Assembly: GCA_017480565.1 (NCBI GenBank)
Contig: JAFVAL010000072.1
Span: 1 to 64,000, forward strand
Direction of reading: 5' to 3'
DNA length: 64,000 bases
Origin: Lachnospiraceae bacterium
Lineage (GTDB): Bacteria; Bacillota; Clostridia; Lachnospirales; Lachnospiraceae
In this document: piece by piece, positions 18,663 to 27,634 of the stretch
How positions within the stretch are numbered: the stretch's first letter is position 1
How the letters are laid out: each line of letters opens with the position of its first letter
Notes under the pieces: model-generated
Database searches by the model: none
The model's input: the letters and a program-made list of their open reading frames with translations, nothing else
What the model was told of the DNA's origin: nothing
Translations under genes and position numbers: made by a program

Positions 18663-18667
18663 CTGTG

Positions 18668-19450
18668 ATGGCAAGGGAAGAGATTTGGCTGCGGGCTGCA
18701 GCCTATTCGGATCTGGGCCTACGGCGTAAGAACAATGAAGATAACTTGTATTTCGCCGGAAGAGTGCTTCCCGAGCAAAATATCGGTACCGAGGAGATCT
18801 GGGAGGATCAATGGACGGATGCGTCGGCTTTTTTCGGCGTTTTCGATGGTATGGGCGGTGAGTCCGACGGAGAGACGGCCTCGTTTTTAGCCGCATCCTG
18901 CTGTCAGGCGGTAACATTTGCGGAAGAGAAGACTGAAATTGCAAGCACGTTAGAGACGCTGATCTTGCAAATGAACGATCTCGTGGCAGAGGTAGCAGAA
19001 AACCGACAAGAACGCTGTGGCACGACGGGGAATCTTTTATATCTGACAAAGGATGCTTATTTCGGTGCAAATGTGGGAGATAGCCGCACGTATCTGTATA
19101 GACAAGGGATCCTCCGGCAACTTTCCACGGATCATACGGACGCGGGCTTACTTGCACGTCTTGGCATCGAGAAGAGAAAGCCACGGCTTTCGCAGTACAT
19201 CGGGCTTTCCCCGGAAGAAGCTCTGATCGAACCGTCATTGTATCAAGGAGAAGTGAAGGCGTGTGATCGATTTCTTCTCTGCAGCGATGGATTGACGGAT
19301 CTTGTCTCGGAGAAGGAGATTGCAGAGGTGCTAGCGCTTGCAGATCCGGGTGTCAGCGTGCAGAAGCTGGTTTCCTTGGCGCTTGCAGCAGGAGGCAGGG
19401 ACAACATTACGGTGCTTGTCGTGGAAGTTTTAGAAGAAACGGAAGGATAA
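18668..19450 (+). CDS. PP2C-family Ser/Thr protein phosphatase
   Basis: The 260-residue protein has the PPM/PP2C motifs with all metal-binding aspartates: NNEDN, FDGMGGESDGE, GDSRTYLYR, CSDGLTDL and GGRDNITVLV. It is a cytoplasmic phosphatase expected to reverse phosphorylation by the transmembrane kinase at the far end of the same operon. The start is GTG 18665 or ATG 18668, within a few bases of the upstream stop, implying translational coupling. essC begins five bases downstream. Its partner in recognition would be the FHA domain in EssC. Confidence 0.9.
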   Translation: MAREEIWLRAAAYSDLGLRRKNNEDNLYFAGRVLPEQNIGTEEIWEDQWTDASAFFGVFDGMGGESDGETASFLAASCCQAVTFAEEKTEIASTLETLILQMNDLVAEVAENRQERCGTTGNLLYLTKDAYFGANVGDSRTYLYRQGILRQLSTDHTDAGLLARLGIEKRKPRLSQYIGLSPEEALIEPSLYQGEVKACDRFLLCSDGLTDLVSEKEIAEVLALADPGVSVQKLVSLALAAGGRDNITVLVVEVLEETEG

Positions 19451-19454
19451 ATCA

Positions 19455-22400
19455 TTGCAATATCTTTTCATGTTGTTTTTGGGAGAAGAGAAGCTCTACA
19501 AAACGGTTTTTGAAGAAAAGGAGACGGTGACTGTTGGCACAGGGCGGAAAGATACGATCTATCTGGAAGAAATGGGTCAGGCCGAGCTAAAGTGTCATAT
19601 CAGGCGCGGCATGCTCACACTTACCGGAAAGAAGATCCCGGATCTGATAAAAGAGTCGCTCCCGGAGAGCTTTGAAGGGACGATTATCAGCGAAGAGAAA
19701 GGACTTGCGGTTGCCTGGGGAGAGTTTCAAGGAACGTCCGATCAGACGTTGCCGCTTCCTTACCGCGGGAGAATCTCTGCCGGAAGGGCGTCTGATAATA
19801 CCATCATCATCAAAGATCCGCTGATCTCCGCGCATCATCTGATGATGCGGGTGGAAGAAGGTGTGATTCATCTCGAAGACGGATTTCAGGGCAGACCAAG
19901 CACCAACGGAACGTATGTCAATGGAACGAAGGTGCGAAAGACGATCGTCAAAGCGGGAGATTGTGTGGATCTGATGCAGATCCGTCTGCGTCTGAATAAC
20001 GGTGCAATCGCGATTGAGAATGCCGGGAAAGCCCTTACGATTACGAGCCCGAAAGAAGAGGTGTCCACCAACGCAAATGTGATGAACCGGAAGGAAAAGT
20101 TCAGACGTTCCCCGCGCATTCGGGAGGAACTTCCGGACGAACCGATTGTGTTGGCAAAACCTACAGCCAAAGGAAATGGATTCCAAAAGAAGTCGGGTTT
20201 ATTCTCCTCCTTGCTGGGTTCGGGGGCAATGATCGGTGCTACGGTCGTGATGGGCGCGGCCTCCCCGGCACTTCTTGCGGCTAGGGCCGCAAGTCTGGTT
20301 TCCCCGGTTTATCAGGCGATTTCCGGGGCAAGGTCGAACAGACGAGGCGTAAAGAGTGCAAAGGATGAAGAGACCCTGCTCAGAGAAAAATACAGTGCTT
20401 ATATTGAAGGCCAGAAAGCGATCATCTCGCAGGTGGCTGAGAAGCAAAAAGAGATCTTAAACAGGGAGTTTCCGGCACCGGTGACGAACTATACCATCGT
20501 GCAGGATATGAGCCGCCTGCTCTGGGAGAGGCGTCCGTCCGACAGCGACTTTTTGGACGTGCGCATCGGCATGGGTTACGATGACTTGTGTGTGGAAGTG
20601 CAGATTCCGAAGGAACAGCAGGGATTTGCCACAGAACAGCAGGAAGAGGAACATCTGCTCTCGCAGATCGTTGAGGAAACCAGAATTGTGGATCATGTGC
20701 CTGCAAGGCTACATTTGCGGGCATATCAGAGAGTCGGTGTGGTCGGAGAAAGATCACATGTGATATCGCTGATTCAAAACCTGGTGATGTCTCTGACGAC
20801 GCAGCACTTTTACCAGGATGTGAGACTGGTTGGCTTCTTTGATGAAGAAGAACGAGAGATCTGGGAACCACTCAGATGGCTGCCGCATTTCTGGGACGCG
20901 GAGGGGCAGCTGCGATACCTGGCGTTTGACCGGGAGGATGCAGCGGACTTAGGCGAGCTCTTTTTGGATATCATCAAGTCTCGTACCGGGGAAGAGGAGG
21001 ACAGAACCTGCACCCCGCACTACTTGTTTTTATTTGGGTCGCAACGACTTACGGAGTCACTTCCGATGTTTCGGATGCTCCTCGCTGCAGGGCCGGAGAC
21101 GGGTGTTTCCTCGATCTTCTTTTACCGGAAAGGGGAGATGCCTTCCGAGCAGCAGCTGGGATATCTGCCGCCGGAGTGCGATTTTATCATCGATACGGAC
21201 GATGCGTTCGGTGCGTGTGCATTTCCGGTACAGGCAAAGAACCGCAAGTTCATTTTCACGCTGGATCAGATTCCTGGCGAAGGCATGATTGACCGCTTCT
21301 GTCGGGCGATGGCTTCGATCGAGGTGGATCAGGCTGCGATGGCAAAGCCTCTGCCGAATGGCGTGACGTTCTTACAGGGAATGGGGGCAAATCGTCTGTC
21401 AGATCTGCATGTGGAGGAGAATTGGAACACAAACCACGCAGACCGGTCACTTTGTGTGCCCATCGGCAAGATGTCAGGGGACAAAAACATTGAGCTGGAT
21501 CTGGTCGCGCACGGACCTCACGGCCTGATCGCCGGAACGACAGGCTCCGGTAAGAGTGAAATGATCACCGCCTGGTTGCTTTCGATCGCGATCCACTACC
21601 ATCCGTACGATGTTTCTTTTGTCATCATCGACTACAAAGGTGGCGGACTGGCAGATTCTCTGGAGGGGATTCCTCACATGGTGGGAAAGATCACCAATAT
21701 CGGGGAAAACATCAACCGATCCATGGTATCGCTGCACAGTGAACTGATGCGGCGCCAGCGCATTTTCGCGGATGCGGGCGTCAATAATATCAAGGATTAC
21801 ATGAAGGGCTTCCATCAAGGGAAGTTCTCGGAGCCACTACCCAGACTGCTCATCGTCTCGGACGAATTTGCAGAGCTCAAAGCGCAGGAGCCGGACTTTA
21901 TGAAGTCGTTGATTTCTGCGGCGCGTATCGGAAGATCTCTGGGCGTACACCTGGTGTTAGCAACGCAGAATCCCAGCGGTATTGTGGATGATCAGATCCG
22001 GTCGAACGCAAACTTTGCGATCTGTCTGAAGGTGAAGGATCCGGCCGCAAGCCGGGATATGATTGCAAGGCCGGATGCCGCACACATTTCTCTGCCGGGA
22101 CGCGGCTATCTGCGGGTTGGCACTGATGAAGTGTTCGAGCAATTTCAGTCGTTCTGGAGCGGTGCACCATATCTGGGAGATAAAAATGCAGCCGCGCAGA
22201 CCGGCAATCAGGTGCGGATCGTGCAAATGAACGGGACGCGGCTGAAAACCGTCGTGGAGGAAAAGACGAGATTCCACGCGGAACGCACAGAGCTTGAGGC
22301 AATCTCTGCGCATCTTGGAAATATCGCGGAAAAGTGCGGGCTAAAGAAAATGCCTTGTCCTTGGCTTGCACCTTTGCCGGAAGAGCTGTCCTTATCCGAA

Positions 22401-23987
22401 GTGCTCGCAGGAAAAGCATTTGACGGACATGCATGGCCACAGGAGACGTCCTGGTTATCGGTTCCGCTTGGCATGTATGATCATCCGCAGAGCCAGTCGC
22501 AGGGAATCTACGCGTATGATTTTGAGGCAGAGGGTCATCTTGCCATCTATGGCTGTGCGGGCAGTGGAACGACAACACTGTTAAAGACCTTGATCATGAG
22601 CATCTGCAGGACATTTTCGCCGAAGGATGCGCAGATCTACCTGATGGATTTCGGCACGTGGAGCCTGAGCCGGATGGAAGAACTGCCACACGTCGGCGGG
22701 GTAGCACTGAGTTCTCAGGAAGAGAAGTTTGGAAAGCTTGCCGATATGATCCGGAGAATGTTTGAAGAGCGAAAGATGGCGTTTTCTTCCGCCGGAATCA
22801 GCTCACTCTCTGCGTATCGAAAATCGGTTTCGGCGGATCTCCCTGCGATCTTTATCGGGATCGATAACATCGTTCCGATCTTTGAGGCGTATCCGGATTA
22901 CGAGGATTTGCTGACGATGATTGCAAGAGAAGGTGCGAGTTTCGGCATCTATCTGATCTACACCGCGGCAAATACTACGGGGATTCGCTATAAAATCACG
23001 CAAAATATCCGCGGCGCGATTGCGCTGGAGCTGACCGACAGCAGTGACTATTCGAACTTGATCGGCAAAGTCGAAGATCCGAAGCAAGCCGTCGGTAAGA
23101 AAGGACGTGGCTTTGTACGGCGCGGCACAGAGCTGGTGCTTTTCCAGGCAGCCCAGTTTGCGGAGGGGAGCGAGGAGCCTCTTCGCATGCAGGAGGTCTC
23201 AAGACTTGCCTCGCAGATGAATGAAGCCTATACAGGGCCAAGACCGGTGCGGATTCCGGTGATGCCGGATGTGGTTCGGCTGCGGGATGTGATCGGTGCC
23301 TATGAGGATGCGATGTGTCCGCCGGTCGGATATAGCATGACGGAGATTATGCCGGCACATTTGTGCCTGAAGGAGGATGCCGGCGCGATTGTCTCCGGAA
23401 GCGTGGGCAGTGGAAAATCCGCCTTCTTAAGGGCGATGGCTTCGTTGTTGACCGAAGGAAATCCTGGAGGCAGTGTCTTTGTGCTTGACAGTGAAAGGCG
23501 TGGACTGGCTGCGCTGAAAGAAAAGGTATCCGGGTACTGCACTTGTGATGAAAAGGAAGAGGCAGAGACGATGCTCTCAGAGATCATCCGTCTGATGATT
23601 CCCAGGCAGGAGGCAGCGAAAGCTGGAGAAGAAGTTCAGGATCCTCTGATTGCTCTGCTTTTGGATGATTTGCCTGAGTTTACCGAGAACGCCAGTGATC
23701 ACGCGTACAAGCTTCTGAAAAATATCATCCGATATGCGAAGGGCTTGCATGTCATCGTGATCGCCGCGGGACGGATCGCAGACCTGCAGAAGAAAGCAGA
23801 TCTTGACCCGGTGACAAGCGGACTGCTAAAGGGTGGTTCGGGCGTACTCTTAGGAGGCACCCCGGCGTTACACACTTATTTCTCAAATTCGCTCAGCTAT
23901 GCGGAGAAAAATGCGGAGATTGTAAAAGGCTATGCATATCTTTCTTCCAGTGGAACGATGGAGAAGATCAAGCTGTTGGAGGAATAG
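19455..23987 (+). CDS. essC: EssC, FtsK/SpoIIIE-type ATPase of the type VII secretion system
   Basis: The 1510-residue protein is the motor of a Firmicutes-type type VII secretion system. In order: a degenerate N-terminal FHA-like region (1-95); an FHA domain with intact phosphothreonine-binding residues (G110-R111, S125/H128, N151-G152-T153); a hydrophobic segment (about 255-285); and three FtsK-type ATPase domains with P-loops GTTGSGKS (694-701), GCAGSGTT (from 1033, Lys replaced by Thr) and GSVGSGKS (from 1315). LLIVSDEFAEL is the Walker B of the first. Start: TTG 19455 lies seven bases after GGAAGGA; ATG 19470 is the alternative. Confidence 0.92.
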   Translation: MQYLFMLFLGEEKLYKTVFEEKETVTVGTGRKDTIYLEEMGQAELKCHIRRGMLTLTGKKIPDLIKESLPESFEGTIISEEKGLAVAWGEFQGTSDQTLPLPYRGRISAGRASDNTIIIKDPLISAHHLMMRVEEGVIHLEDGFQGRPSTNGTYVNGTKVRKTIVKAGDCVDLMQIRLRLNNGAIAIENAGKALTITSPKEEVSTNANVMNRKEKFRRSPRIREELPDEPIVLAKPTAKGNGFQKKSGLFSSLLGSGAMIGATVVMGAASPALLAARAASLVSPVYQAISGARSNRRGVKSAKDEETLLREKYSAYIEGQKAIISQVAEKQKEILNREFPAPVTNYTIVQDMSRLLWERRPSDSDFLDVRIGMGYDDLCVEVQIPKEQQGFATEQQEEEHLLSQIVEETRIVDHVPARLHLRAYQRVGVVGERSHVISLIQNLVMSLTTQHFYQDVRLVGFFDEEEREIWEPLRWLPHFWDAEGQLRYLAFDREDAADLGELFLDIIKSRTGEEEDRTCTPHYLFLFGSQRLTESLPMFRMLLAAGPETGVSSIFFYRKGEMPSEQQLGYLPPECDFIIDTDDAFGACAFPVQAKNRKFIFTLDQIPGEGMIDRFCRAMASIEVDQAAMAKPLPNGVTFLQGMGANRLSDLHVEENWNTNHADRSLCVPIGKMSGDKNIELDLVAHGPHGLIAGTTGSGKSEMITAWLLSIAIHYHPYDVSFVIIDYKGGGLADSLEGIPHMVGKITNIGENINRSMVSLHSELMRRQRIFADAGVNNIKDYMKGFHQGKFSEPLPRLLIVSDEFAELKAQEPDFMKSLISAARIGRSLGVHLVLATQNPSGIVDDQIRSNANFAICLKVKDPAASRDMIARPDAAHISLPGRGYLRVGTDEVFEQFQSFWSGAPYLGDKNAAAQTGNQVRIVQMNGTRLKTVVEEKTRFHAERTELEAISAHLGNIAEKCGLKKMPCPWLAPLPEELSLSEVLAGKAFDGHAWPQETSWLSVPLGMYDHPQSQSQGIYAYDFEAEGHLAIYGCAGSGTTTLLKTLIMSICRTFSPKDAQIYLMDFGTWSLSRMEELPHVGGVALSSQEEKFGKLADMIRRMFEERKMAFSSAGISSLSAYRKSVSADLPAIFIGIDNIVPIFEAYPDYEDLLTMIAREGASFGIYLIYTAANTTGIRYKITQNIRGAIALELTDSSDYSNLIGKVEDPKQAVGKKGRGFVRRGTELVLFQAAQFAEGSEEPLRMQEVSRLASQMNEAYTGPRPVRIPVMPDVVRLRDVIGAYEDAMCPPVGYSMTEIMPAHLCLKEDAGAIVSGSVGSGKSAFLRAMASLLTEGNPGGSVFVLDSERRGLAALKEKVSGYCTCDEKEEAETMLSEIIRLMIPRQEAAKAGEEVQDPLIALLLDDLPEFTENASDHAYKLLKNIIRYAKGLHVIVIAAGRIADLQKKADLDPVTSGLLKGGSGVLLGGTPALHTYFSNSLSYAEKNAEIVKGYAYLSSSGTMEKIKLLEE

Positions 23988-23990
23988 AAG

Positions 23991-24251
23991 ATGGCGGTGA
24001 TGGTAACGGCAAAGATCGAAAAAACGTCTGCAGTGTATGATCTGGAACTGCCCACAGACGTGCCTGCGGGAGAGCTCCTAGATGATATCGTCGAGGCGCT
24101 AAATGGCTATGATCCTTCCCTTTCTCTTCAGATTTCAGACTGTGAGCTTTACGATCCGCAGAGAGAGCGAGCGCTCAAGGGAAATGCGACGCTAAAAGAG
24201 GCAGGCGTTGTCAACGGAGATTACATTTATTTAAGGGAAAGACATTTTTAG
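23991..24251 (+). CDS. esaB: EsaB/YukD-type ubiquitin-like protein
   Basis: The 86-residue protein has the size and beta-grasp pattern of EsaB/YukD, a conserved cytoplasmic component of Firmicutes type VII systems: YDLELPTDVPAGELLDDIVEAL, then LKEAGVVNGDYIYLRE at the C-terminus. ATG 23991 begins three bases after the essC stop, with the ribosome binding site GGAGG inside the end of essC. Its place directly after essC supports the call. Biochemical role in the family is regulatory and not fully understood. Confidence 0.8.
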   Translation: MAVMVTAKIEKTSAVYDLELPTDVPAGELLDDIVEALNGYDPSLSLQISDCELYDPQRERALKGNATLKEAGVVNGDYIYLRERHF

Positions 24252-24320
24252 AAACCAGCCTTCTGCCTAAAGGGATAGAAGGTCAAATATAATTCATTTT
24301 ATGATCAGGAGGAAATGATT

Positions 24321-24608
24321 ATGGCAATTCGTGTGGATGCAGAAACTTTACATGCAAAGGCGGCAGAGCTTCGCAATATGCGTGCGTCTCATGATGAGAA
24401 CATCACAAAGGTGAGCACGCTCATCAGAGGATTATCGGATGTGTTTGAAGGACAGGCAGCGCAGGCATACCAGAACAATTTAGAGAGCATGCAGCCGACA
24501 TTTACCCAGTTTTCCGCGATGCTCGATGAGCTGGCAGTGAAGCTTGACGCTGTTGCGACCGGATTTACCGAGTTTGATACCGGTCTTGCAGGCTCCCTGC
24601 ATCAGTAA
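24321..24608 (+). CDS. esxA: WXG100-family protein (EsxA-like)
   Basis: The 95-residue protein is a predicted helical hairpin of the ESAT-6/WXG100 family, the small dimeric substrates of type VII secretion. The turn motif is FEG (in SDVFEGQAAQAY), Phe in place of Trp. The C-terminus has YxxxD/E-like spacing (VATGFTEFDTGL). ATG 24321 has AGGAGG at eight bases; ATG 24315 is too close. A hairpin (CCTTCT/AGAAGG, 24259-24282) and a TATAAT (24288-24293) in the preceding 70-base gap could give it extra or separate transcription. Confidence 0.85.
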   Translation: MAIRVDAETLHAKAAELRNMRASHDENITKVSTLIRGLSDVFEGQAAQAYQNNLESMQPTFTQFSAMLDELAVKLDAVATGFTEFDTGLAGSLHQ

Positions 24609-24629
24609 GCAGCGAGGAGACGATCACGT

Positions 24630-25316
24630 ATGTTGACACAGATGCATCTTACACCGGAGGAACTCTATTTTCTCGGAAAACGGTTATCAGGGGAGTATCT
24701 GGACTATGCTTACCTTGCGATGATGCGGGATATTGGCCAGAAAAGAGCCATGGAGATGGATCAGATCAGTGCCGCCCTTGGAGAAAAGGGTTACCTCAGT
24801 GAGACTCTGTGGGGCGAAGAAGAGGTGCCGGAGGACGTAAGGGCTTTTCTGGCACCGGTCTTTTCGTCCGGCAGGCAGATGCGGATCCAGGTCATAAAAG
24901 ACAACCCCACACCGACAGTTCAGACGATGTGGCTGCATCTGGGAGAGGCCCATCATGTGGTCTGTATTCCTGTGGAAAATGAGTTACATTTGCAGAAAAT
25001 CACCGAAGAAGAACTCCCGGGCGTGTTTCTGGCAGCGCTTCCGGAGGACTTTCTTTCCCAGACTGCTCCCGAGGCGTTATCAGGCGAGGCATTTGTCTGG
25101 GATGCTGCGATGACATTTTCCTATGTGCAGGTCGGTGTGCGAAAAGACGAACTGATCTATTATCAGAGGAACCATGGCCTTTATGAAATGACAGAAGCAG
25201 GGGTTAGAAGCGTTGCTCCGTGGGATGTCTGGGAGCGCATCCAGACAGTGCTTGGAGGAGAAGGCGCAGGCATTTTGCAGACAGGAAAAGAAGGAGAAGA
25301 GGATGGCTTATCATGA
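24630..25316 (+). CDS. Unknown type VII locus protein, possible EspG-like chaperone
   Basis: The 228-residue protein is acidic, without signal or membrane segments. It opens with LTPEELYFLGKRL, then alternates helices with beta-strand-like stretches (MRIQVIKDNPTPTVQTMWLHLG, HHVVCIPVENELHLQKI), and has repeated LPxxFL-type phrases. The order of elements recalls actinobacterial EspG, the cytosolic chaperone of ESX PE/PPE substrates, but the resemblance is faint and by eye. It sits between two WXG100 genes, where a substrate chaperone would be expected. If not EspG-like, it is simply an unrecognised cytosolic component. Confidence 0.4.
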   Translation: MLTQMHLTPEELYFLGKRLSGEYLDYAYLAMMRDIGQKRAMEMDQISAALGEKGYLSETLWGEEEVPEDVRAFLAPVFSSGRQMRIQVIKDNPTPTVQTMWLHLGEAHHVVCIPVENELHLQKITEEELPGVFLAALPEDFLSQTAPEALSGEAFVWDAAMTFSYVQVGVRKDELIYYQRNHGLYEMTEAGVRSVAPWDVWERIQTVLGGEGAGILQTGKEGEEDGLS

Positions 25317-25641
25317 TCTGAACGGAAAGATAATGATTGATGAAGTCAGTGCCAAACGAGACATCAAGCAGGAAGAGGCTGCGATCGAGATTTTAAAAGA
25401 GGCAGTTTCTGCACTGAAGCTCTTGGCGGCAGAGATGGATGCCATGGAAGGCGCTGTCCCTTCTGCTATTCAGACAAAAGCGCAAGAACTGCAAAAGGCG
25501 GCGCAGAAACTGACGGATCAGCTGACGACTGCGAAAAAGTACACACAAAAGATCCTGGCGGACTATAAGTCACTGGATCAGAAATACGCGGCGTTGCTTG
25601 CAGACCCCAGTCATTCCGGAGGAGGTGGCAGACATGTCTGA
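25303..25641 (+). CDS. Small helical protein of the type VII locus
   Basis: The 112-residue protein is almost entirely helical or coiled-coil by composition (runs of Ala, Lys, Glu, Gln; QTKAQELQKAAQKLTDQL) with a flexible Gly/Ser/His tail. I do not recognise a family. It overlaps the gene before it by 14 bases and the WXG100 gene after it by 8, so the three are translationally coupled. It could be a WXG100-like partner lacking the motif, or a helper for secretion. ATG 25303 follows GGAGAAGAGG. Confidence 0.65.
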   Translation: MAYHDLNGKIMIDEVSAKRDIKQEEAAIEILKEAVSALKLLAAEMDAMEGAVPSAIQTKAQELQKAAQKLTDQLTTAKKYTQKILADYKSLDQKYAALLADPSHSGGGGRHV

Positions 25642-25927
25642 GATTCGCATTGATACCGCACAAATCCGTAAGAATCAAGGGAACTTGAAAACAGACGCGA
25701 AAGAGCTTGCTGCGCTGAATAAGAGGCTTGCGGCGCTTCTCGTCAAGATGGAGAGCAGCTGGCAGGGCAAAGGCGCGGAGGCTTACCTTGCGACGATGCG
25801 CACGCAGAGTGAGAAGCTGACGCAGATGGTGCATGTGTTGGAACAGCTGCAGGGATACATGGATAAAGCTGTGACGACATTTGATAGTGCCGATAAGAAC
25901 CACGCAAAGATCATCGGAGGGTGTTAA
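25634..25927 (+). CDS. WXG100-family protein (second Esx)
   Basis: The 97-residue protein shows the canonical W-x-G in SSWQGKGAEAYLATM between two long helices, so it is a standard WXG100 protein and probably a secreted substrate or partner of the first Esx. ATG 25634 has GGAGGTGG upstream and overlaps the previous gene. The C-terminal helix ends DSADKNHAKI, which could carry the secretion signal. Confidence 0.9.
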   Translation: MSEIRIDTAQIRKNQGNLKTDAKELAALNKRLAALLVKMESSWQGKGAEAYLATMRTQSEKLTQMVHVLEQLQGYMDKAVTTFDSADKNHAKIIGGC

Positions 25928-25930
25928 GGG

Positions 25931-26512
25931 ATGTTAAATATCGATACAGAGAGATTGGGACAATCTTTAAAGACCTTAAACCATGCCAATGATGCCATCG
26001 ATGAGGCTTGCCGCATTCTTTCCAAGGTGACGACACATCAGGATTGGGGATGCAAAGAGCGAACGCAGCTCAACCGGTACATTGAGGAGTACCAGAAATC
26101 CGCGAAGAAGCTGAAAAAGCGCACTGAGAATTTCGTGAAAGCAACGAAGGATGCCACGAGAAAGTTTGAGCAGAGCGAGAAGGATATCGCAAAACTATTT
26201 CCTTCGGTGGACGATGCGATCGCAAAGGCCCTCTCCGGTGGCTTCCCGACGATGACATCAAACAGCCCCGCGGGGAACGTGAATCTTCAAGGGTTAGGAA
26301 CCGGGCTGAAAACAGATTTTATGAAAAATGTGATTTCAGGCAAATGGAATGCTTCCTCGACGTGGGCAGGGCTTGTGGAAAGCTTAAGCTCTTCCAGCAA
26401 AGTGCAGGAAACGAAAAAGGTGATCTCACAGTTGTTTCATGAGAGTGCAAGTGCGGTAACGGCAGGGAATGCAGAGCTTACCGTGATTCGCTTAAAGGAC
26501 ATCGAATTGTAA
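25931..26512 (+). CDS. WXG100-like N-terminus with extended C-terminus, candidate type VII substrate
   Basis: The 193-residue protein has an N-terminal helical hairpin with DWGCKERTQL at the turn, a long basic helix (KKLKKRTENFVKATKDATRKFEQ in part) and a C-terminal region of about 80 residues rich in Ser, Gly and Asn that I do not recognise. ATG 25931 lies three bases after the previous stop, so it is in the same operon. Size and build suit a secreted substrate or an adaptor rather than a membrane component. Confidence 0.6.
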   Translation: MLNIDTERLGQSLKTLNHANDAIDEACRILSKVTTHQDWGCKERTQLNRYIEEYQKSAKKLKKRTENFVKATKDATRKFEQSEKDIAKLFPSVDDAIAKALSGGFPTMTSNSPAGNVNLQGLGTGLKTDFMKNVISGKWNASSTWAGLVESLSSSSKVQETKKVISQLFHESASAVTAGNAELTVIRLKDIEL

Positions 26513-26530
26513 GGGAGGCATACTGGTGCA

Positions 26531-27613
26531 ATGGCAGATAAAGTGAATATTACGCCGGAAGAGCTGCTTTCGCAGGCGGCGGAGATGACTTCTCTTAGAA
26601 ATGAATATGAAACTTTGTTCCAGCGGGTGGACACGGCGCTAAAAGACACCAACGAAAACTGGAGTGCCTATCTTGCCAGAAACTTCTGCGGCAAAATCAC
26701 AAGTGTAAAGAAAGCGGAAGAAGGAATTCTTACTTTGCTTGATTATGCTGCGTTCTCGCCCAAACTGAGTGCGGAAGGATTCGTGGAACTGGATGAGATG
26801 CTGGCGGCAAATATCCTGAAGGGAGCCGGGCTTAGTACGAGTGCAGGAAGCTCTGCAACTGGTTCGGCTGCGGGAAGTGCTTCTACCGGTGAAAAGGAGA
26901 GATCTGGGTGGAGCATCGCAGGCCAGGCAGGATGGGAGTTGGTAGGCGACGGTTTTTCCTTTATGAAGGACATGCAAGGCTTTACCGTAAATCTAATCAA
27001 AGGGGATGTGATCTCTGCAGCCTCGGACGGCTGGAGAATGATCAATGATGTCTTTACCTTCGGCCAAGATGCGACGGCATTATTAACGCTTGGAATTACA
27101 GAGGGACTCTGTTTTGTGCTTCCAGATCGCGCAGATGCGATGAGAGCTTATGCAAAGGAGAGCGCACTAGATTACGTTTCCCGAAAGGGACTGGTTTCAG
27201 AAATAACAGGGGCAGGACTTTCTGAAGATCATGCAGCTGTAAAGGTAGTCGAGACAGTTGATACCGCATCAAATGTTATCGGGACGATTAACAAAGCAAA
27301 GAAAGTGATGAAAGTATTTAAGGACATCCCTGGGTTGTTTACTGGACAGACCAACATAAAGGAATTCATCTTCAAAGAAGTGGGTGGTTCTACAAAGAAG
27401 TCTGGAGATTCCCTTACCGACGTTTTCAGCAATGAAAAAGGGAAGATCAGCAATATCAAACAGGCATATTCTTATGTCGACGCATTATCCAAAGGCGGAA
27501 AGGAATTTGCCAAAGAGCTGTGGGAGAATACTGCGCTTGGTGGCTACTTTAAGAGTGCAAAGAAGGTTGAAGATTGGCTATTCGAGACGATCACACCATG
27601 GATCGCACCATAA
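26531..27613 (+). CDS. Large WXG-like protein, candidate type VII effector
   Basis: The 360-residue protein has an N-terminal helical hairpin of WXG100 type (NWSAYLARNF at the turn), a Ser/Gly/Ala-rich linker (about 98-120), then an amphipathic to hydrophobic middle (GWSIAGQAGWELVGDG, DATALLTLGITEGLCFVL) and a C-terminal domain of unknown function. Larger than all other Esx-type proteins here, it could be an effector or pore-forming component. No recognised toxin domain and no obvious immunity gene follow; the next gene encodes a TPR protein. Confidence 0.6.
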   Translation: MADKVNITPEELLSQAAEMTSLRNEYETLFQRVDTALKDTNENWSAYLARNFCGKITSVKKAEEGILTLLDYAAFSPKLSAEGFVELDEMLAANILKGAGLSTSAGSSATGSAAGSASTGEKERSGWSIAGQAGWELVGDGFSFMKDMQGFTVNLIKGDVISAASDGWRMINDVFTFGQDATALLTLGITEGLCFVLPDRADAMRAYAKESALDYVSRKGLVSEITGAGLSEDHAAVKVVETVDTASNVIGTINKAKKVMKVFKDIPGLFTGQTNIKEFIFKEVGGSTKKSGDSLTDVFSNEKGKISNIKQAYSYVDALSKGGKEFAKELWENTALGGYFKSAKKVEDWLFETITPWIAP

Positions 27614-27634
27614 GTTTAAGGAGGGACTTGAGAT

